Source: Labilibacter sediminis (GTDB lineage: Bacteria > Bacteroidota > Bacteroidia > Bacteroidales > Marinilabiliaceae). From it: a DNA stretch of 64,000 bases. Positions within the stretch are counted from its first letter, which is position 1. Every line of letters begins with the position of its first letter. The stretch covers positions 1-64,000 of the forward strand of contig NZ_VCHY01000007.1 in NCBI RefSeq assembly GCF_005877885.1, in the 5' to 3' direction. A model generated the notes under the pieces. It was not told the origin of the DNA. It saw only the letters and a list, made by a program, of their open reading frames with translations, and did not search any database. This document shows positions 43,560-53,109 of this stretch, piece by piece. A program made the position numbers and the translations under genes.

Positions 43560-45023
43560 ATGAATAACGAGATTTCAAAACTAGAACCCGTTGCTTTATG
43601 GGAAAACTTTTATGCTTTAACACAAATCCCCCGTCCAAGCAAAAAAGAACAAAAGGCAGCTGAATATGTACTTGATTTTGGCAAAAAACTTGGTTTAGAA
43701 TCATTTGTCGATAAAACAGGAAACGTAATCATCAAGAAACCTGCAACTCCCGGATTTGAAAACAGAAAAACAGTAGTTTTGCAAGGTCATGTTGACATGG
43801 TTCCTCAAAAGAACAGCGATAAACAACACGATTTTGAAAATGATCCTATTGAAACTTTTGTAGAAGATGGCTGGGTGAAGGCTAATGGCACTACTTTGGG
43901 TGCTGATAATGGAATTGGTGTTGCTGCAGCTATGGCTGTTTTACAATTAACAGATATGGAGCACGGACCAATTGAAGCCCTATTTACAATAGACGAAGAA
44001 ACCGGAATGACCGGAGCCTTTGGACTGGAAAAAAGTGTTTTAGATGCAGACATTTTAATTAACATGGATTCAGAAGATGAAGGAGAGTTATATGTTGGTT
44101 GCGCTGGAGGCACAAACGCAAATATGACTTTTAAATATTCTGAGGTAGAAACAGAACCTGATAGCGTTGCTTTTAAAATTTCCCTTACAGGATTAAAAGG
44201 AGGACACTCCGGTATGGATATTCCTTTAGGGCGTGGAAACGCCAACAAGCTAATGTTTAGATTACTCAAAGAAGTGATTGCTGCCTATGGAGTACGTTTA
44301 GCCTCAATAGATGGTGGCAGCTTAAGAAATGCTATTCCGCGAGAAGCATTTGCCATTGTTACCGTTCCTGGCAATAATGTTATTGAATTTGCCGAAACTG
44401 TTGAGGAGTTTGCATCAATTTATAAAAATGAATTAGCTGTAACAGAGCCTTCATTAAGCCTTGTGGTAGAAAAATGCGATATGCCGAGTTCATTAATGGA
44501 CGAGATGTCGCAAGATGACTTGGTAAACGCAATACAAGCTTGCCCTAACGGGGTTATTAGAATGAGCGACACAATGGAAGGTTTGGTTGAAACATCAAGT
44601 AACCTGGCTATTGTAAAATCTGATAAAGGATCCACAAAAGTGATGTGCCTTATCAGAAGCTCTGTAGACACGGCCAAAGAAGATGTTGAATCAACCTTGG
44701 AAAGTTTGTTTAGATTAGCCGGCGCTGATGTTGTGTTTAATGGTCAATATCCGGGATGGAAACCAAATCCTGACTCTGAGATTCTTCAGGTAATGAAGGA
44801 TGTTTACCACAACCAATACGGTAAGGTTCCTGAAATAAAAGGAATTCATGCCGGATTAGAGTGCGGTATCTTAGGTGCTGCCTATCCTAACTGGGATATG
44901 ATTTCGTTTGGTCCCACCATACGTTTTCCACATTCTCCGGATGAAAAAGTAAATATTGAAACTGTTGCTAAATTCTGGAACTTTTTAGTAGAGACACTAA
45001 AAAATATTCCTACCAAAGCATAA
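43560..45023 (+). CDS. pepD: Aminoacyl-histidine dipeptidase (M20)
   Basis: A 487-residue cytosolic zinc peptidase that cleaves Xaa-His and other dipeptides. The dimetal site is in GHVDMVPQKN (H80, D82), ADNGIG (D117), DEETGMTG (E150-E151 region), NMDSEDEG and the late HAGLECGIL. The M20 dimerisation domain lies about 205-390, including GGHSGMDI. It would act on the products of the two nearby POT peptide importers. Full length. Confidence 0.94.
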   Translation: MNNEISKLEPVALWENFYALTQIPRPSKKEQKAAEYVLDFGKKLGLESFVDKTGNVIIKKPATPGFENRKTVVLQGHVDMVPQKNSDKQHDFENDPIETFVEDGWVKANGTTLGADNGIGVAAAMAVLQLTDMEHGPIEALFTIDEETGMTGAFGLEKSVLDADILINMDSEDEGELYVGCAGGTNANMTFKYSEVETEPDSVAFKISLTGLKGGHSGMDIPLGRGNANKLMFRLLKEVIAAYGVRLASIDGGSLRNAIPREAFAIVTVPGNNVIEFAETVEEFASIYKNELAVTEPSLSLVVEKCDMPSSLMDEMSQDDLVNAIQACPNGVIRMSDTMEGLVETSSNLAIVKSDKGSTKVMCLIRSSVDTAKEDVESTLESLFRLAGADVVFNGQYPGWKPNPDSEILQVMKDVYHNQYGKVPEIKGIHAGLECGILGAAYPNWDMISFGPTIRFPHSPDEKVNIETVAKFWNFLVETLKNIPTKA

Positions 45024-45026
45024 AAC

Positions 45027-45051
45027 AAAAGGGAGCTAAACGCTCCCTTTT
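45027..45051 (+). terminator. Shared terminator of pepD and the LPP20-like gene
   Basis: AAAAGGGAGC (45027-45036) pairs with GCTCCCTTTT (45042-45051) around a five-base loop. It lies 3 bp after the pepD stop and 1 bp before that of the convergent gene, so it can work for both. Confidence 0.8.
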
Positions 45052-45052
45052 A

Positions 45053-46009
45053 TTATTTGGTTTGTACTGATATTTCTGCTGCTTTTTGATGCTCAATAAC
45101 CTTTCTCACATATAAGTTTTTAGTTACCTGCCTTGCCAAATTTATTAAATCAATTTCAACCTTTAAGTAGTGTTTCTCATTGTTCTCCGACTTTGGCAAT
45201 TCCGGAAAAATCACAAATCCTCTCTCATCTGTTTTAGCTAAATCATTGGTTAAATAACCTCCGGCAAACTTAAATCGCACTGGCATATTTCCAACATTTG
45301 CATCATCTGTAGAATACACTATAAAACCTGAAGTAGCTACATTTAAATCAGCCTGCACCAAAGATAAATCTCCAATCAACCTGGTTATCTCACCTTTCGA
45401 CTCTGCTACCAAATCAACATTTTGCCCTTCAATTAAAGTTGAGGTTGATTCATTTAAATAACCACTCAGAACATCAATACACATGGCAAAATGCTCAATA
45501 GCGTTTACATGACTTTTAGCTCGAAGAAAACCTAATCCTGCTAAATACTTTTCTTTAGCAGACTGCATTGCCTCGTTCTTTCGCCGGGTCATAATCTCCC
45601 TGTATTTTTGCTTCGATAACTGATAAAACACATACACATTAGATAAATCTTCCCATTTATCTATATACTCATACCCCTCCAGATAACCTGCTGATGTGGA
45701 TTTTATTCTGTTTTGAAGATAGTCCATAACTCCATTTTTATCTTCAACCTGATAAAGAATGGCTTCTGCTTCTATTGTAGAATTTATCTGACTTGAAATA
45801 TCGGCAAGAGCCCTTTCCTTTGCCTTATCTTCGTACAACATAGGAGAACCTATTTTAGGCGTAATTCCTATCCCATAATAATATCCTCCGTTTATTGGGC
45901 GTTCTTTTAACCAATGTGGTTTTGTTTGCTCCAGAAGTTCTGCTTGTTTTTTCTTTGAACCACACGACACTAATACAGCAAATATCCCTATAAGAATCAG
46001 TATCCTCAT
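45053..46009 (-). CDS. LPP20-family lipoprotein
   Basis: A 318-residue lipoprotein with lipobox VLVSC (Cys16). PHWLKERPINGGYYYGIG followed by AKERALADISSQINSTIEAE is the LPP20 domain (about 30-150), named after a Helicobacter lipoprotein. A helical region (about 150-225) and a beta-rich C-terminal domain (about 225-310) follow. It starts 4 bp downstream of another lipoprotein gene, so the two probably form one unit in the outer membrane. Function unknown. Confidence 0.75.
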   Translation of the reverse strand: MRILILIGIFAVLVSCGSKKKQAELLEQTKPHWLKERPINGGYYYGIGITPKIGSPMLYEDKAKERALADISSQINSTIEAEAILYQVEDKNGVMDYLQNRIKSTSAGYLEGYEYIDKWEDLSNVYVFYQLSKQKYREIMTRRKNEAMQSAKEKYLAGLGFLRAKSHVNAIEHFAMCIDVLSGYLNESTSTLIEGQNVDLVAESKGEITRLIGDLSLVQADLNVATSGFIVYSTDDANVGNMPVRFKFAGGYLTNDLAKTDERGFVIFPELPKSENNEKHYLKVEIDLINLARQVTKNLYVRKVIEHQKAAEISVQTK

Positions 46010-46013
46010 AATC

Positions 46014-47384
46014 TTAATTTTCCGGCTTATAATTTTCTATTTGTACCACTATACTTTTAGTACAACTATCGAGCAAAATATTTTCCAATTCTGTTAAAGA
46101 CTTAGCTGTTTTTCTAGCCTTAAACATCTTTCTTAAATTCTCGATGGCTGCTGAATTATCATAAACCCGATCTCCATCACTTTCCTTACTCATATATTTC
46201 CAGGTACCTGGAACCAACTGTTTATAATCACCCTCGAATTCGGCATAATACAACTTATCCACTTCCTCCTCATTAAATACATCTGAAATCACCAACTCAT
46301 TTTTATCTGTTCGATTCATTGAAAATTTCATGGATAACATTACTTTACGCTCCAACCTATACTCATAATATTTTACTTTATCATAAACCGTACGAGTCTT
46401 CTTAACCTTGGTCTCCTCATCAACATATTCCTCGGTACGCTTTAAATAAGCATGCTTCTCTGTTTTACCGAGCCTGCCATTATACTTGGCATATTTTTGC
46501 ACTACTCCTGTTAAGGTTGCTTTAGAACTCACTCTATTTGTGAAACCCTTTGTACGATCGTACTCGTAAGCCTTTTTAAAAGGATCGCTCTCAAAAGATT
46601 TATTGGTAACCACTTCATAAAATGGAGATTTTATGGCGTTTATTCCATTAGCCACTTTTAATTCTATTTGTTCAGCCTGCGGTTTATAGGCACTATAACT
46701 GGCCTTAAAAGGACTTATAGAAATGGTCACTTTTGCAAGTTTCAAGGCTCCGGAACGCAATTCATGACAATCCTTATAAGTTCCGACCTGCGCTATAATC
46801 TGATTAAATACACCATAGGCCGACCTATACATTTGACTTTGCATTAAGCTATTCCCTTTACGATACTCAGGTTCATATTTGGCTGTTACCCATTTCGATT
46901 GAGCATCCTTATAACTTTTGTTGATACTTAATATTTCTGAAAAGAGTTTTTCGGAACTTACAAACTCCTCCAAACTAAGTGCTTTTGAGGCATCCTGATA
47001 TAATTTATTCAAATATATATCCTCTACTTCTTTATAGTAGGTTTTCTGTTCTTCAGATAAAATTAAGTTTACACCAACAGCTTTGAGTTTCATAAAATAA
47101 CTCTCTGCGCTCCTGTATGCATACACAGCCTCTTTAGGTGTACCATTTTGATATTGGGCTTTAAAATGATCTATTTTATCATCCAGCACAAGCTGCCCTG
47201 TGCGTTGAAGTCCAAGCTTAGCATCTATGTTTTTTGCGTTGGCTACGAGTGAATTATAATACTGCTCTGCTGCATCTGTATACAAGCCTGTATTTTCATA
47301 TTTAAGTGCTTTCTTCACATATCTCTTGCTTGCGCAACCTGACAATATCAGCAAGGCAAAAAGTAAAATTGAAATATATTTCAT
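46014..47384 (-). CDS. TPR-like lipoprotein
   Basis: A 456-residue lipoprotein: lipobox ILSGC (Cys17), TPR-like helices (about 25-220; YENTGLYTDAAEQYYNSLVA is repeat-like) and a C-terminal beta-rich half (about 220-456; YYEYRLERKVMLSMKFSMN). It lies 4 bp upstream of the LPP20-like lipoprotein gene. Pairs of an LPP20 protein with a TPR lipoprotein recall LpoA/LpoB-like and curli-associated assemblies, but I have no specific evidence for that here. Confidence 0.68.
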   Translation of the reverse strand: MKYISILLFALLILSGCASKRYVKKALKYENTGLYTDAAEQYYNSLVANAKNIDAKLGLQRTGQLVLDDKIDHFKAQYQNGTPKEAVYAYRSAESYFMKLKAVGVNLILSEEQKTYYKEVEDIYLNKLYQDASKALSLEEFVSSEKLFSEILSINKSYKDAQSKWVTAKYEPEYRKGNSLMQSQMYRSAYGVFNQIIAQVGTYKDCHELRSGALKLAKVTISISPFKASYSAYKPQAEQIELKVANGINAIKSPFYEVVTNKSFESDPFKKAYEYDRTKGFTNRVSSKATLTGVVQKYAKYNGRLGKTEKHAYLKRTEEYVDEETKVKKTRTVYDKVKYYEYRLERKVMLSMKFSMNRTDKNELVISDVFNEEEVDKLYYAEFEGDYKQLVPGTWKYMSKESDGDRVYDNSAAIENLRKMFKARKTAKSLTELENILLDSCTKSIVVQIENYKPEN

Positions 47385-47438
47385 TTCCTAGATTAAATTT
47401 ATTTTGGATTTTGGGTATTTTCTTCTTTAATACTTCTT

Positions 47439-48533
47439 CTACTTAATCATATCAATAAAGTTACCATCCGTACACAATAATTCTTTCATCAGATTAGCAG
47501 TCAGACAAGAATGAACCGGAATTATACCAATAACATCTCCCGGCTTTAGTTCTCTTATAACAGTTTCATCCGCTTTAATAATTCCATGTTCCTGTGATAA
47601 AGACTTCACTTCACCTATCTCACAATTAACATCCCAGGTTAAACCATTCATCACCACAGCCTTTCCAAAAGAAATCGACCCATCAGAAAGCTCAACCCTG
47701 TCCTTAGACAAGTGTACTGCTCCACCATGAACCACAATCTCATTTCTTTCAGGATGTAATGCCAGAACGGGTACTGCCATACAAACCGCTATATCTTTTA
47801 ATTCACAACTCCCAATCTGAACCTGTGTATAATCGTAATAAACAAAGTTACCTGGTCTAAATTCATCAATTCCGTAAAAACCTGAATACATAGAGCAGCT
47901 TGGGGTATCTCCCCATGATATCTGCAACAATGGAAAATCATCTTTTAAAAAGGTTTTTAATGCCAAAACCTTTTCCAGCTGTGGCTTAACTATCTCCTCT
48001 AATTGCTCCTGACTTCTTGCATAGTAAGTATTCCCGGCATGAATCAAAAAACCCATAAAAATAAGATTCTTTGACTCTTTTAAAGGTTCCTTCAACTTTT
48101 TAATTCGGGGCAAATCATCAGCATCTACACCAGTTCTGTGATAACCGCCATCTACCTTAATAAACAAACCTACGGGATATGAAAGCTGTTTTTCTAAAAG
48201 CTTTATCGATTCCTCGTCTTCTACTATGATATTTAAGTTAATCTTTGATGATAGTTCATTAATTACATCAGCATTTAGCACTGTTGACGTCAATGCCACT
48301 GTAATATCCTTCCACCCATTGGCTGCAAAGTAATTTGCCATAGCAAAGGAGGATACCGTTATTCTTTCAACACCAACACTTCGAAACCACTCTCCCACAA
48401 CAGCAGACTGATGAGTTTTAAAATGAGGTCTAAAATCACCGTTCCATTGACTAACCCTGGACACCATTTTCCAAATATTATCTTTACAAATGGTTTCATT
48501 AAGTATTAAAGTTGGCTCTGAAATCTTATGCAT
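47439..48533 (-). CDS. DSD1-type PLP enzyme (D-serine dehydratase / D-threonine aldolase family)
   Basis: A 364-residue fold-type III PLP enzyme. RPHFKTH (K39) carries the PLP lysine of the alanine-racemase N-domain, GGYHRTGV and SWGDTPSCSM bind cofactor phosphate, and the C-terminal domain has HGGAVHLSKD and the metal pair HSCLTANLM (His and Cys two residues apart), as in the zinc-dependent D-serine dehydratase. It would remove D-serine or related D-hydroxy amino acids. It starts 17 bp after the purA terminator, leaving little room for its own promoter. Confidence 0.82.
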   Translation of the reverse strand: MHKISEPTLILNETICKDNIWKMVSRVSQWNGDFRPHFKTHQSAVVGEWFRSVGVERITVSSFAMANYFAANGWKDITVALTSTVLNADVINELSSKINLNIIVEDEESIKLLEKQLSYPVGLFIKVDGGYHRTGVDADDLPRIKKLKEPLKESKNLIFMGFLIHAGNTYYARSQEQLEEIVKPQLEKVLALKTFLKDDFPLLQISWGDTPSCSMYSGFYGIDEFRPGNFVYYDYTQVQIGSCELKDIAVCMAVPVLALHPERNEIVVHGGAVHLSKDRVELSDGSISFGKAVVMNGLTWDVNCEIGEVKSLSQEHGIIKADETVIRELKPGDVIGIIPVHSCLTANLMKELLCTDGNFIDMIK

Positions 48534-48549
48534 ACCCTTATATTTTAAA

Positions 48550-48583
48550 TAAAAAAGCCTGACTAATAAAGATTAATCAGGCC
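48550..48583 (-). terminator. Terminator of purA
   Basis: GCCTGACTAAT (48557-48567) pairs with ATTAATCAGGC (48572-48582) with one mismatch. A6 at 48551-48556 gives the U tract on the minus strand, 24 bp beyond the purA stop. Confidence 0.75.
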
Positions 48584-48605
48584 TTTCAAATATATCGAAA
48601 TTTTA

Positions 48606-49874
48606 TTATTTCCCTTCTCTAATAATAGTTTGTTCTCTATCAGGACCTACAGAAACAATTTTAATTGGTACCTGAAGTTCCTTTTCAAGATAATCAATAT
48701 AATTATTTAACTCTTCAGGTAATTCATCTTCTGATTTCATACCTGTAAGGTCCTCTTTCCAACCTGGTAATTCAGTATAAACTACTTCTAAGTTCTCTGG
48801 TAATTCAAACGGAAACTCTTCTGTTTCAACACCGTCAACAATATATGAAGTAGCTACTTTAATTGTTTCAAAAGAGCTTAATACATCTCCTTTAGTCATA
48901 ATGAGTTGTGTTACACCATTGATCATTACCGAATATTTCAGGGCAACTAAATCTAACCAACCACATCTGCGCGGACGACCTGTTGTAGCACCAAACTCGT
49001 GACCAGCCTTACGCAAAGCTTCACCTGTTTCACACTCTAACTCTGTTGGGAACGGACCACTACCTACTCTTGTACAGTAAGCTTTAAAGATTCCGTAAAC
49101 CTCACCAATTTTATTTGGCGCCACTCCCATACCTGTACAAGCTCCTGCACAAATGGTATTTGATGAAGTAACAAAAGGATATGAACCAAAATCAATATCT
49201 AACAAGGTACCCTGAGCACCTTCTGCCAATACCGACTTTCCATTTTTAATATACTCGTTAATTCTATGCTCACTATCAATAATGGTGAATTTCTTTAAGC
49301 ACTCAATTCCTTCCTTTAAACCTTTCTCATACTCATTAATATCATACGAAAAATCATACATTGACAAAAGTTGTTCATGCTTTCTTTTTAATTCAGCATA
49401 TTTCTCGTCGAAGCCATTTAAAATATCACCTACTCTTAATCCGTTTCTACCTGTTTTATCCATATAGGTAGGACCAATTCCTTTAAGCGTTGACCCAATC
49501 TTTGTTTTCCCTTTTGAAGCCTCTGAAGCAGCATCTAAAATACGATGTGTCGGTAAAATTAAATGTGCCTTTTTTGAGATTAAAAGATTATTGGATAAAT
49601 CCATTCCCTTAGCTTCTAATTCATCAATTTCCTGTTTAAAGCTAATTGGATCTAACACAACACCATTACCTATAATATTCATCTTAGTAGTATGAAATAT
49701 ACCTGAGGGAATATTATGCAATACGTGTTTAATATTATTAAACTCTAATGTATGACCTGCATTTGGCCCACCTTGAAATCGTGTAATTACATCATATTCA
49801 GGAGTAAGCACATCAACCACTTTTCCTTTACCCTCGTCTCCCCACTGAAGACCAAGTAGAACATCAACTTTCAT
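48606..49874 (-). CDS. purA: Adenylosuccinate synthetase
   Basis: A 422-residue GTP-dependent enzyme joining IMP and aspartate in the first committed step to AMP. LQWGDEGKGKVVDVL is the N-terminal P-loop with the catalytic Asp, GPNAGHTL carries the catalytic His, then GPTYMDK, ATTGRPRRCGWLDL and the guanine-binding LTGM area are all intact. The gene follows the Fur-family gene after 388 bp and ends in its own terminator. Confidence 0.97.
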   Translation of the reverse strand: MKVDVLLGLQWGDEGKGKVVDVLTPEYDVITRFQGGPNAGHTLEFNNIKHVLHNIPSGIFHTTKMNIIGNGVVLDPISFKQEIDELEAKGMDLSNNLLISKKAHLILPTHRILDAASEASKGKTKIGSTLKGIGPTYMDKTGRNGLRVGDILNGFDEKYAELKRKHEQLLSMYDFSYDINEYEKGLKEGIECLKKFTIIDSEHRINEYIKNGKSVLAEGAQGTLLDIDFGSYPFVTSSNTICAGACTGMGVAPNKIGEVYGIFKAYCTRVGSGPFPTELECETGEALRKAGHEFGATTGRPRRCGWLDLVALKYSVMINGVTQLIMTKGDVLSSFETIKVATSYIVDGVETEEFPFELPENLEVVYTELPGWKEDLTGMKSEDELPEELNNYIDYLEKELQVPIKIVSVGPDREQTIIREGK

Positions 49875-50262
49875 TTTCTAAGAAATTAATATCCAAATTA
49901 AGTATTCAGGCACAACATATCAGCCAGGAAATAACTTTTGAGATCAAAACAGTTATCACTGATTTTTACACCTATACCTAAATTTGAATGTTGTTATATT
50001 AATAAATAATGTTTAAAACTAATTCAATCAAGCCATTACACCTTCAGCACTAAAAGTAACTTCCATGTAACCATCAAAAGTTTGACAAAAGAACACAATG
50101 ATCTGATGCCAATTTTTCGACCGGTAAAAATAGTTATTAAAAATGGGATAATGTCATGGTTTGTGGTATATTTTTTTCTTTCACCACAAAACTATCTTCA
50201 ATGTGGATAAAAGCGAAAAAAACTTACATAAAAGAAGTGCCAGATTAAAGATCTAATCGTAA
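49875..50262. other. Intergenic region between the Fur-family gene and purA
   Basis: The 388 bp are A+T-rich and must hold the purA promoter. I found no perfect TAnnTTTG on the minus strand, no strong hairpin and no recognisable purine riboswitch core. Confidence 0.4.
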
Positions 50263-50712
50263 TTAATTTTTCGTACAGTTTACACAGGTTCCGTAAATAT
50301 ACAACGAATGATGAGACACCTGGAAATTCATTGTTTCTTTTGCATTGTTAAGCACAGATTGAACACCCGGATCACAAAATTCAGTTACATCTCCACAAGT
50401 TGTACATATCAAATGATCGTGCTGCTTTGATTCAAAAGCTTTTTCGAATTGCGCAATATTTTTACCAAACTGATGCTTAATAACTAACTTACACTCCAGA
50501 AGTAAATCTATGGTATTATATAAGGTAGCCCTACTAACTCTATAGTTTTTATTCTTCATAAAAATGTAGAGTGATTCAATATCAAAATGCCCGTCACGGG
50601 AATAAATCTCTTCTAATATTGCAAAACGTTCAGGCGTTTTTCGGTGTCCATTTTTTTGTAGAAACTCAGTGAATATTTGTTTCACTACTTCCTTGGTTTT
50701 CACCTTATCCAT
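50263..50712 (-). CDS. Fur-family metalloregulator
   Basis: A 149-residue winged-helix repressor. [21 protein letters not shown] starts the DNA-binding domain and [19 protein letters not shown] is the recognition helix region. The dimerisation domain has [15 protein letters not shown] and CVNCTKN, giving the CxxC pairs of the structural zinc site. Whether it senses iron, zinc or peroxide cannot be told. No immediately adjacent metal transporter; neighbours are purA and relA/spoT. Confidence 0.9.
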   Translation of the reverse strand: MDKVKTKEVVKQIFTEFLQKNGHRKTPERFAILEEIYSRDGHFDIESLYIFMKNKNYRVSRATLYNTIDLLLECKLVIKHQFGKNIAQFEKAFESKQHDHLICTTCGDVTEFCDPGVQSVLNNAKETMNFQVSHHSLYIYGTCVNCTKN

Positions 50713-50799
50713 ACATAAACTGATTAAAAATAACGGATTAAAGATAGATAAATTAGTAAAAATAAAAAACGATTGTTTAGACTAAATTAAAACAAGCAA

Positions 50800-53019
50800 T
50801 TATTTTTGAATTCGTTCCTGACGGGCAACAGTATGCACCCCTTTTATCTTCATTAAGTTATATATGAGATTATTTAAGTCTTCTACATTGTGGATATACA
50901 AATAGATTGACCCCTCAAAAATACCATCATGACTTTCCACGTGAATGGATCTCATGTTCACATTTTGATCATCCGAGATCACTTTCGTCATTTTATTGAC
51001 AATGCCAATTTGATCGATACCGGTTAGTTTAATTATTGCCAAGAAGGATAATAACTTATGGGTGGTCCATTGCGCAGAAACCAATTGATTACCCTGACTT
51101 GACATTAGCTTAATCGCCACCGGACATTTTCTGCTATGAAGAATTACTTTTTCCTCTTCGTCAATATATCCTACCACATCATCACCCGGTATTGGGTTAC
51201 AACAACTGGCAATAATATAATTATCGCCTTCACTATCATCAGATAATATATATGGCTTACGCTTGTCTATTTTTTGCTGAGGAGTAGCTTTTTCTTTCTT
51301 TCCTCCAAAAGAAAGTTTCCAGTATTTAATAAGTTTATTGGAAGATTTTTCTCGTAGTATCTTATCTAAATTACTTAAATCAATTTTATCGCTTCCAATG
51401 GTAAAGTAAAGTTCTTCCTTATTTTCAATGTTATGAAAACGCAGTAATTTATTCAGAATTCTATTATTGGTTGTTAGTTTTTTCTTGTTTAAAGCATCTT
51501 CTACCAGCCTCTCCCCGCGTAAAATAATTTCTTTTCGTTCCTTTTTAAAAGCATCCTTAATACTGGTCTTAGCCTTTGCTGTGGTAACAAACTTAATCCA
51601 ATCGTACTTAGGCGCTTGCTTCTCAGAAGTAAGAATCTCAACCTGATCGCCACTTTTAAGCTTATGACTAATTGGAACCAGCTTATAATTTACTTTTGCT
51701 CCAATACACTTATATCCCAAATGGGTATGAATTTCAAAGGCAAAATCCAACACCGTAGAATCTTTAGGCATCACCTTCACCTCTCCCTTCGGTGTAAAAA
51801 TCATAATTTCTGAAGAGAACAGGTTTAATTTAAAATCATCCAAAAACTCCATTGAATCGGAGGCTGAGTTATCCAGCAACTCCCGTATTCTTTGAAGCCA
51901 GTTTTCGAGTTCAGATTCTTTTTCCTGTACCCCTTTATATTTATAATGAGCTGCAAAACCACGTTCCGCAATCTCATCCATACGTTCACTTCTTATCTGA
52001 ATTTCGACCCACTTACCCTGAGGTCCCATGACCGTAGCATGTAATGCTTCATAACCATTGGCTTTTGGCGTACTCACCCAGTCTCTCAAACGATCTGGTT
52101 TCGGTCGGTATATATCTGTAATTAGAGAATAAATATTCCAGCACTGTGCTTTCTCCGGAATTTTTTCGTCATGCTTAAAAACGATTCTAATGGCCAGTAA
52201 ATCATAAATTTCATCAACAGGCAGATTCTTTTTCTGCATTTTATTCCAAATGGAATAGACCGACTTTGGTCGAGATATTAACTTAAATTCGACTCCAGCC
52301 TTTTTTAATGACTCTTCAATAGGAGTTATAAATCGTTCAATTACCTCCCTATTCTTCAGCTCCTTAGACTCTATCTTATTGACAATATCCTGATAAACAG
52401 CAGGGTGCTCATACTTTAAACTTAAATCTTCGAGCTCCGTTTTTAAAGCGTATAATCCCAGGCGATGCGCCAATGGGGCATACATAAAAAGCGTTTCGCC
52501 TGCTATCTTAAGCCTTTTGTGTTCAGGCATAGATCCCAGTGTTCGCATATTATGCAAACGATCTGCCAACTTAATGATGATTACCCTGATATCCTCAACC
52601 ATGGTAAGCAAAAGCTTTTTGAAATTCTCGGCCTGAGCAGACTGATTTTTATCAAATACCCCGGAAAGTTTGGTTAAGCCATCCACAATAGAAGCCACCT
52701 TTGTTCCAAACATAGCTTCTAAATCCTCATAAGTATAATCTGTATCTTCAATTACATCGTGAAGCAAAGCTGCAGCAACACCAGTACTTCCCAAACCAAT
52801 TTCCTCTGCGACAATACGTGCCACAGCCAATGGATGCAATATATAAGGTTCTCCGGACTTACGACGTACTCCTTTATGGGCTTTACGTGCAAGTTCAAAG
52901 GACTTACTAACCAGTTTTAATCCTTTCTCTGTTTTACAGCGCGGACACAAGTCTACCAGTTCATTAAACTCCTTACGTATAAGTTCTTTCTCCTCTATTT
53001 CAGATGCGGATTTACTCAT
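50800..53019 (-). CDS. relA/spoT: RelA/SpoT bifunctional (p)ppGpp synthetase/hydrolase
   Basis: A 739-residue long RSH enzyme. The hydrolase HD domain is intact (H62 in LHPL, H87-D88 in LLHDVIEDT, Asp in KLADRLHNMRT). The synthetase domain shows YDLLAIRIVFKH, then RLRDWVSTPKANGYEALHAT and EIQIRSERMDEIAERG. TGS (about 390-455) and C-terminal ACT (about 660-735) domains follow. It sets alarmone levels in starvation. The presence of a complete HD site argues for a bifunctional Rel rather than a monofunctional RelA. Confidence 0.95.
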   Translation of the reverse strand: MSKSASEIEEKELIRKEFNELVDLCPRCKTEKGLKLVSKSFELARKAHKGVRRKSGEPYILHPLAVARIVAEEIGLGSTGVAAALLHDVIEDTDYTYEDLEAMFGTKVASIVDGLTKLSGVFDKNQSAQAENFKKLLLTMVEDIRVIIIKLADRLHNMRTLGSMPEHKRLKIAGETLFMYAPLAHRLGLYALKTELEDLSLKYEHPAVYQDIVNKIESKELKNREVIERFITPIEESLKKAGVEFKLISRPKSVYSIWNKMQKKNLPVDEIYDLLAIRIVFKHDEKIPEKAQCWNIYSLITDIYRPKPDRLRDWVSTPKANGYEALHATVMGPQGKWVEIQIRSERMDEIAERGFAAHYKYKGVQEKESELENWLQRIRELLDNSASDSMEFLDDFKLNLFSSEIMIFTPKGEVKVMPKDSTVLDFAFEIHTHLGYKCIGAKVNYKLVPISHKLKSGDQVEILTSEKQAPKYDWIKFVTTAKAKTSIKDAFKKERKEIILRGERLVEDALNKKKLTTNNRILNKLLRFHNIENKEELYFTIGSDKIDLSNLDKILREKSSNKLIKYWKLSFGGKKEKATPQQKIDKRKPYILSDDSEGDNYIIASCCNPIPGDDVVGYIDEEEKVILHSRKCPVAIKLMSSQGNQLVSAQWTTHKLLSFLAIIKLTGIDQIGIVNKMTKVISDDQNVNMRSIHVESHDGIFEGSIYLYIHNVEDLNNLIYNLMKIKGVHTVARQERIQK

Positions 53020-53109
53020 TCAGACACTTCCCTGATTTATACTATATCAAATTAAAAAATAATTTAATGTATTCTCTTTACCAAGCAAAACAATTATACT
53101 AAAAAAATG

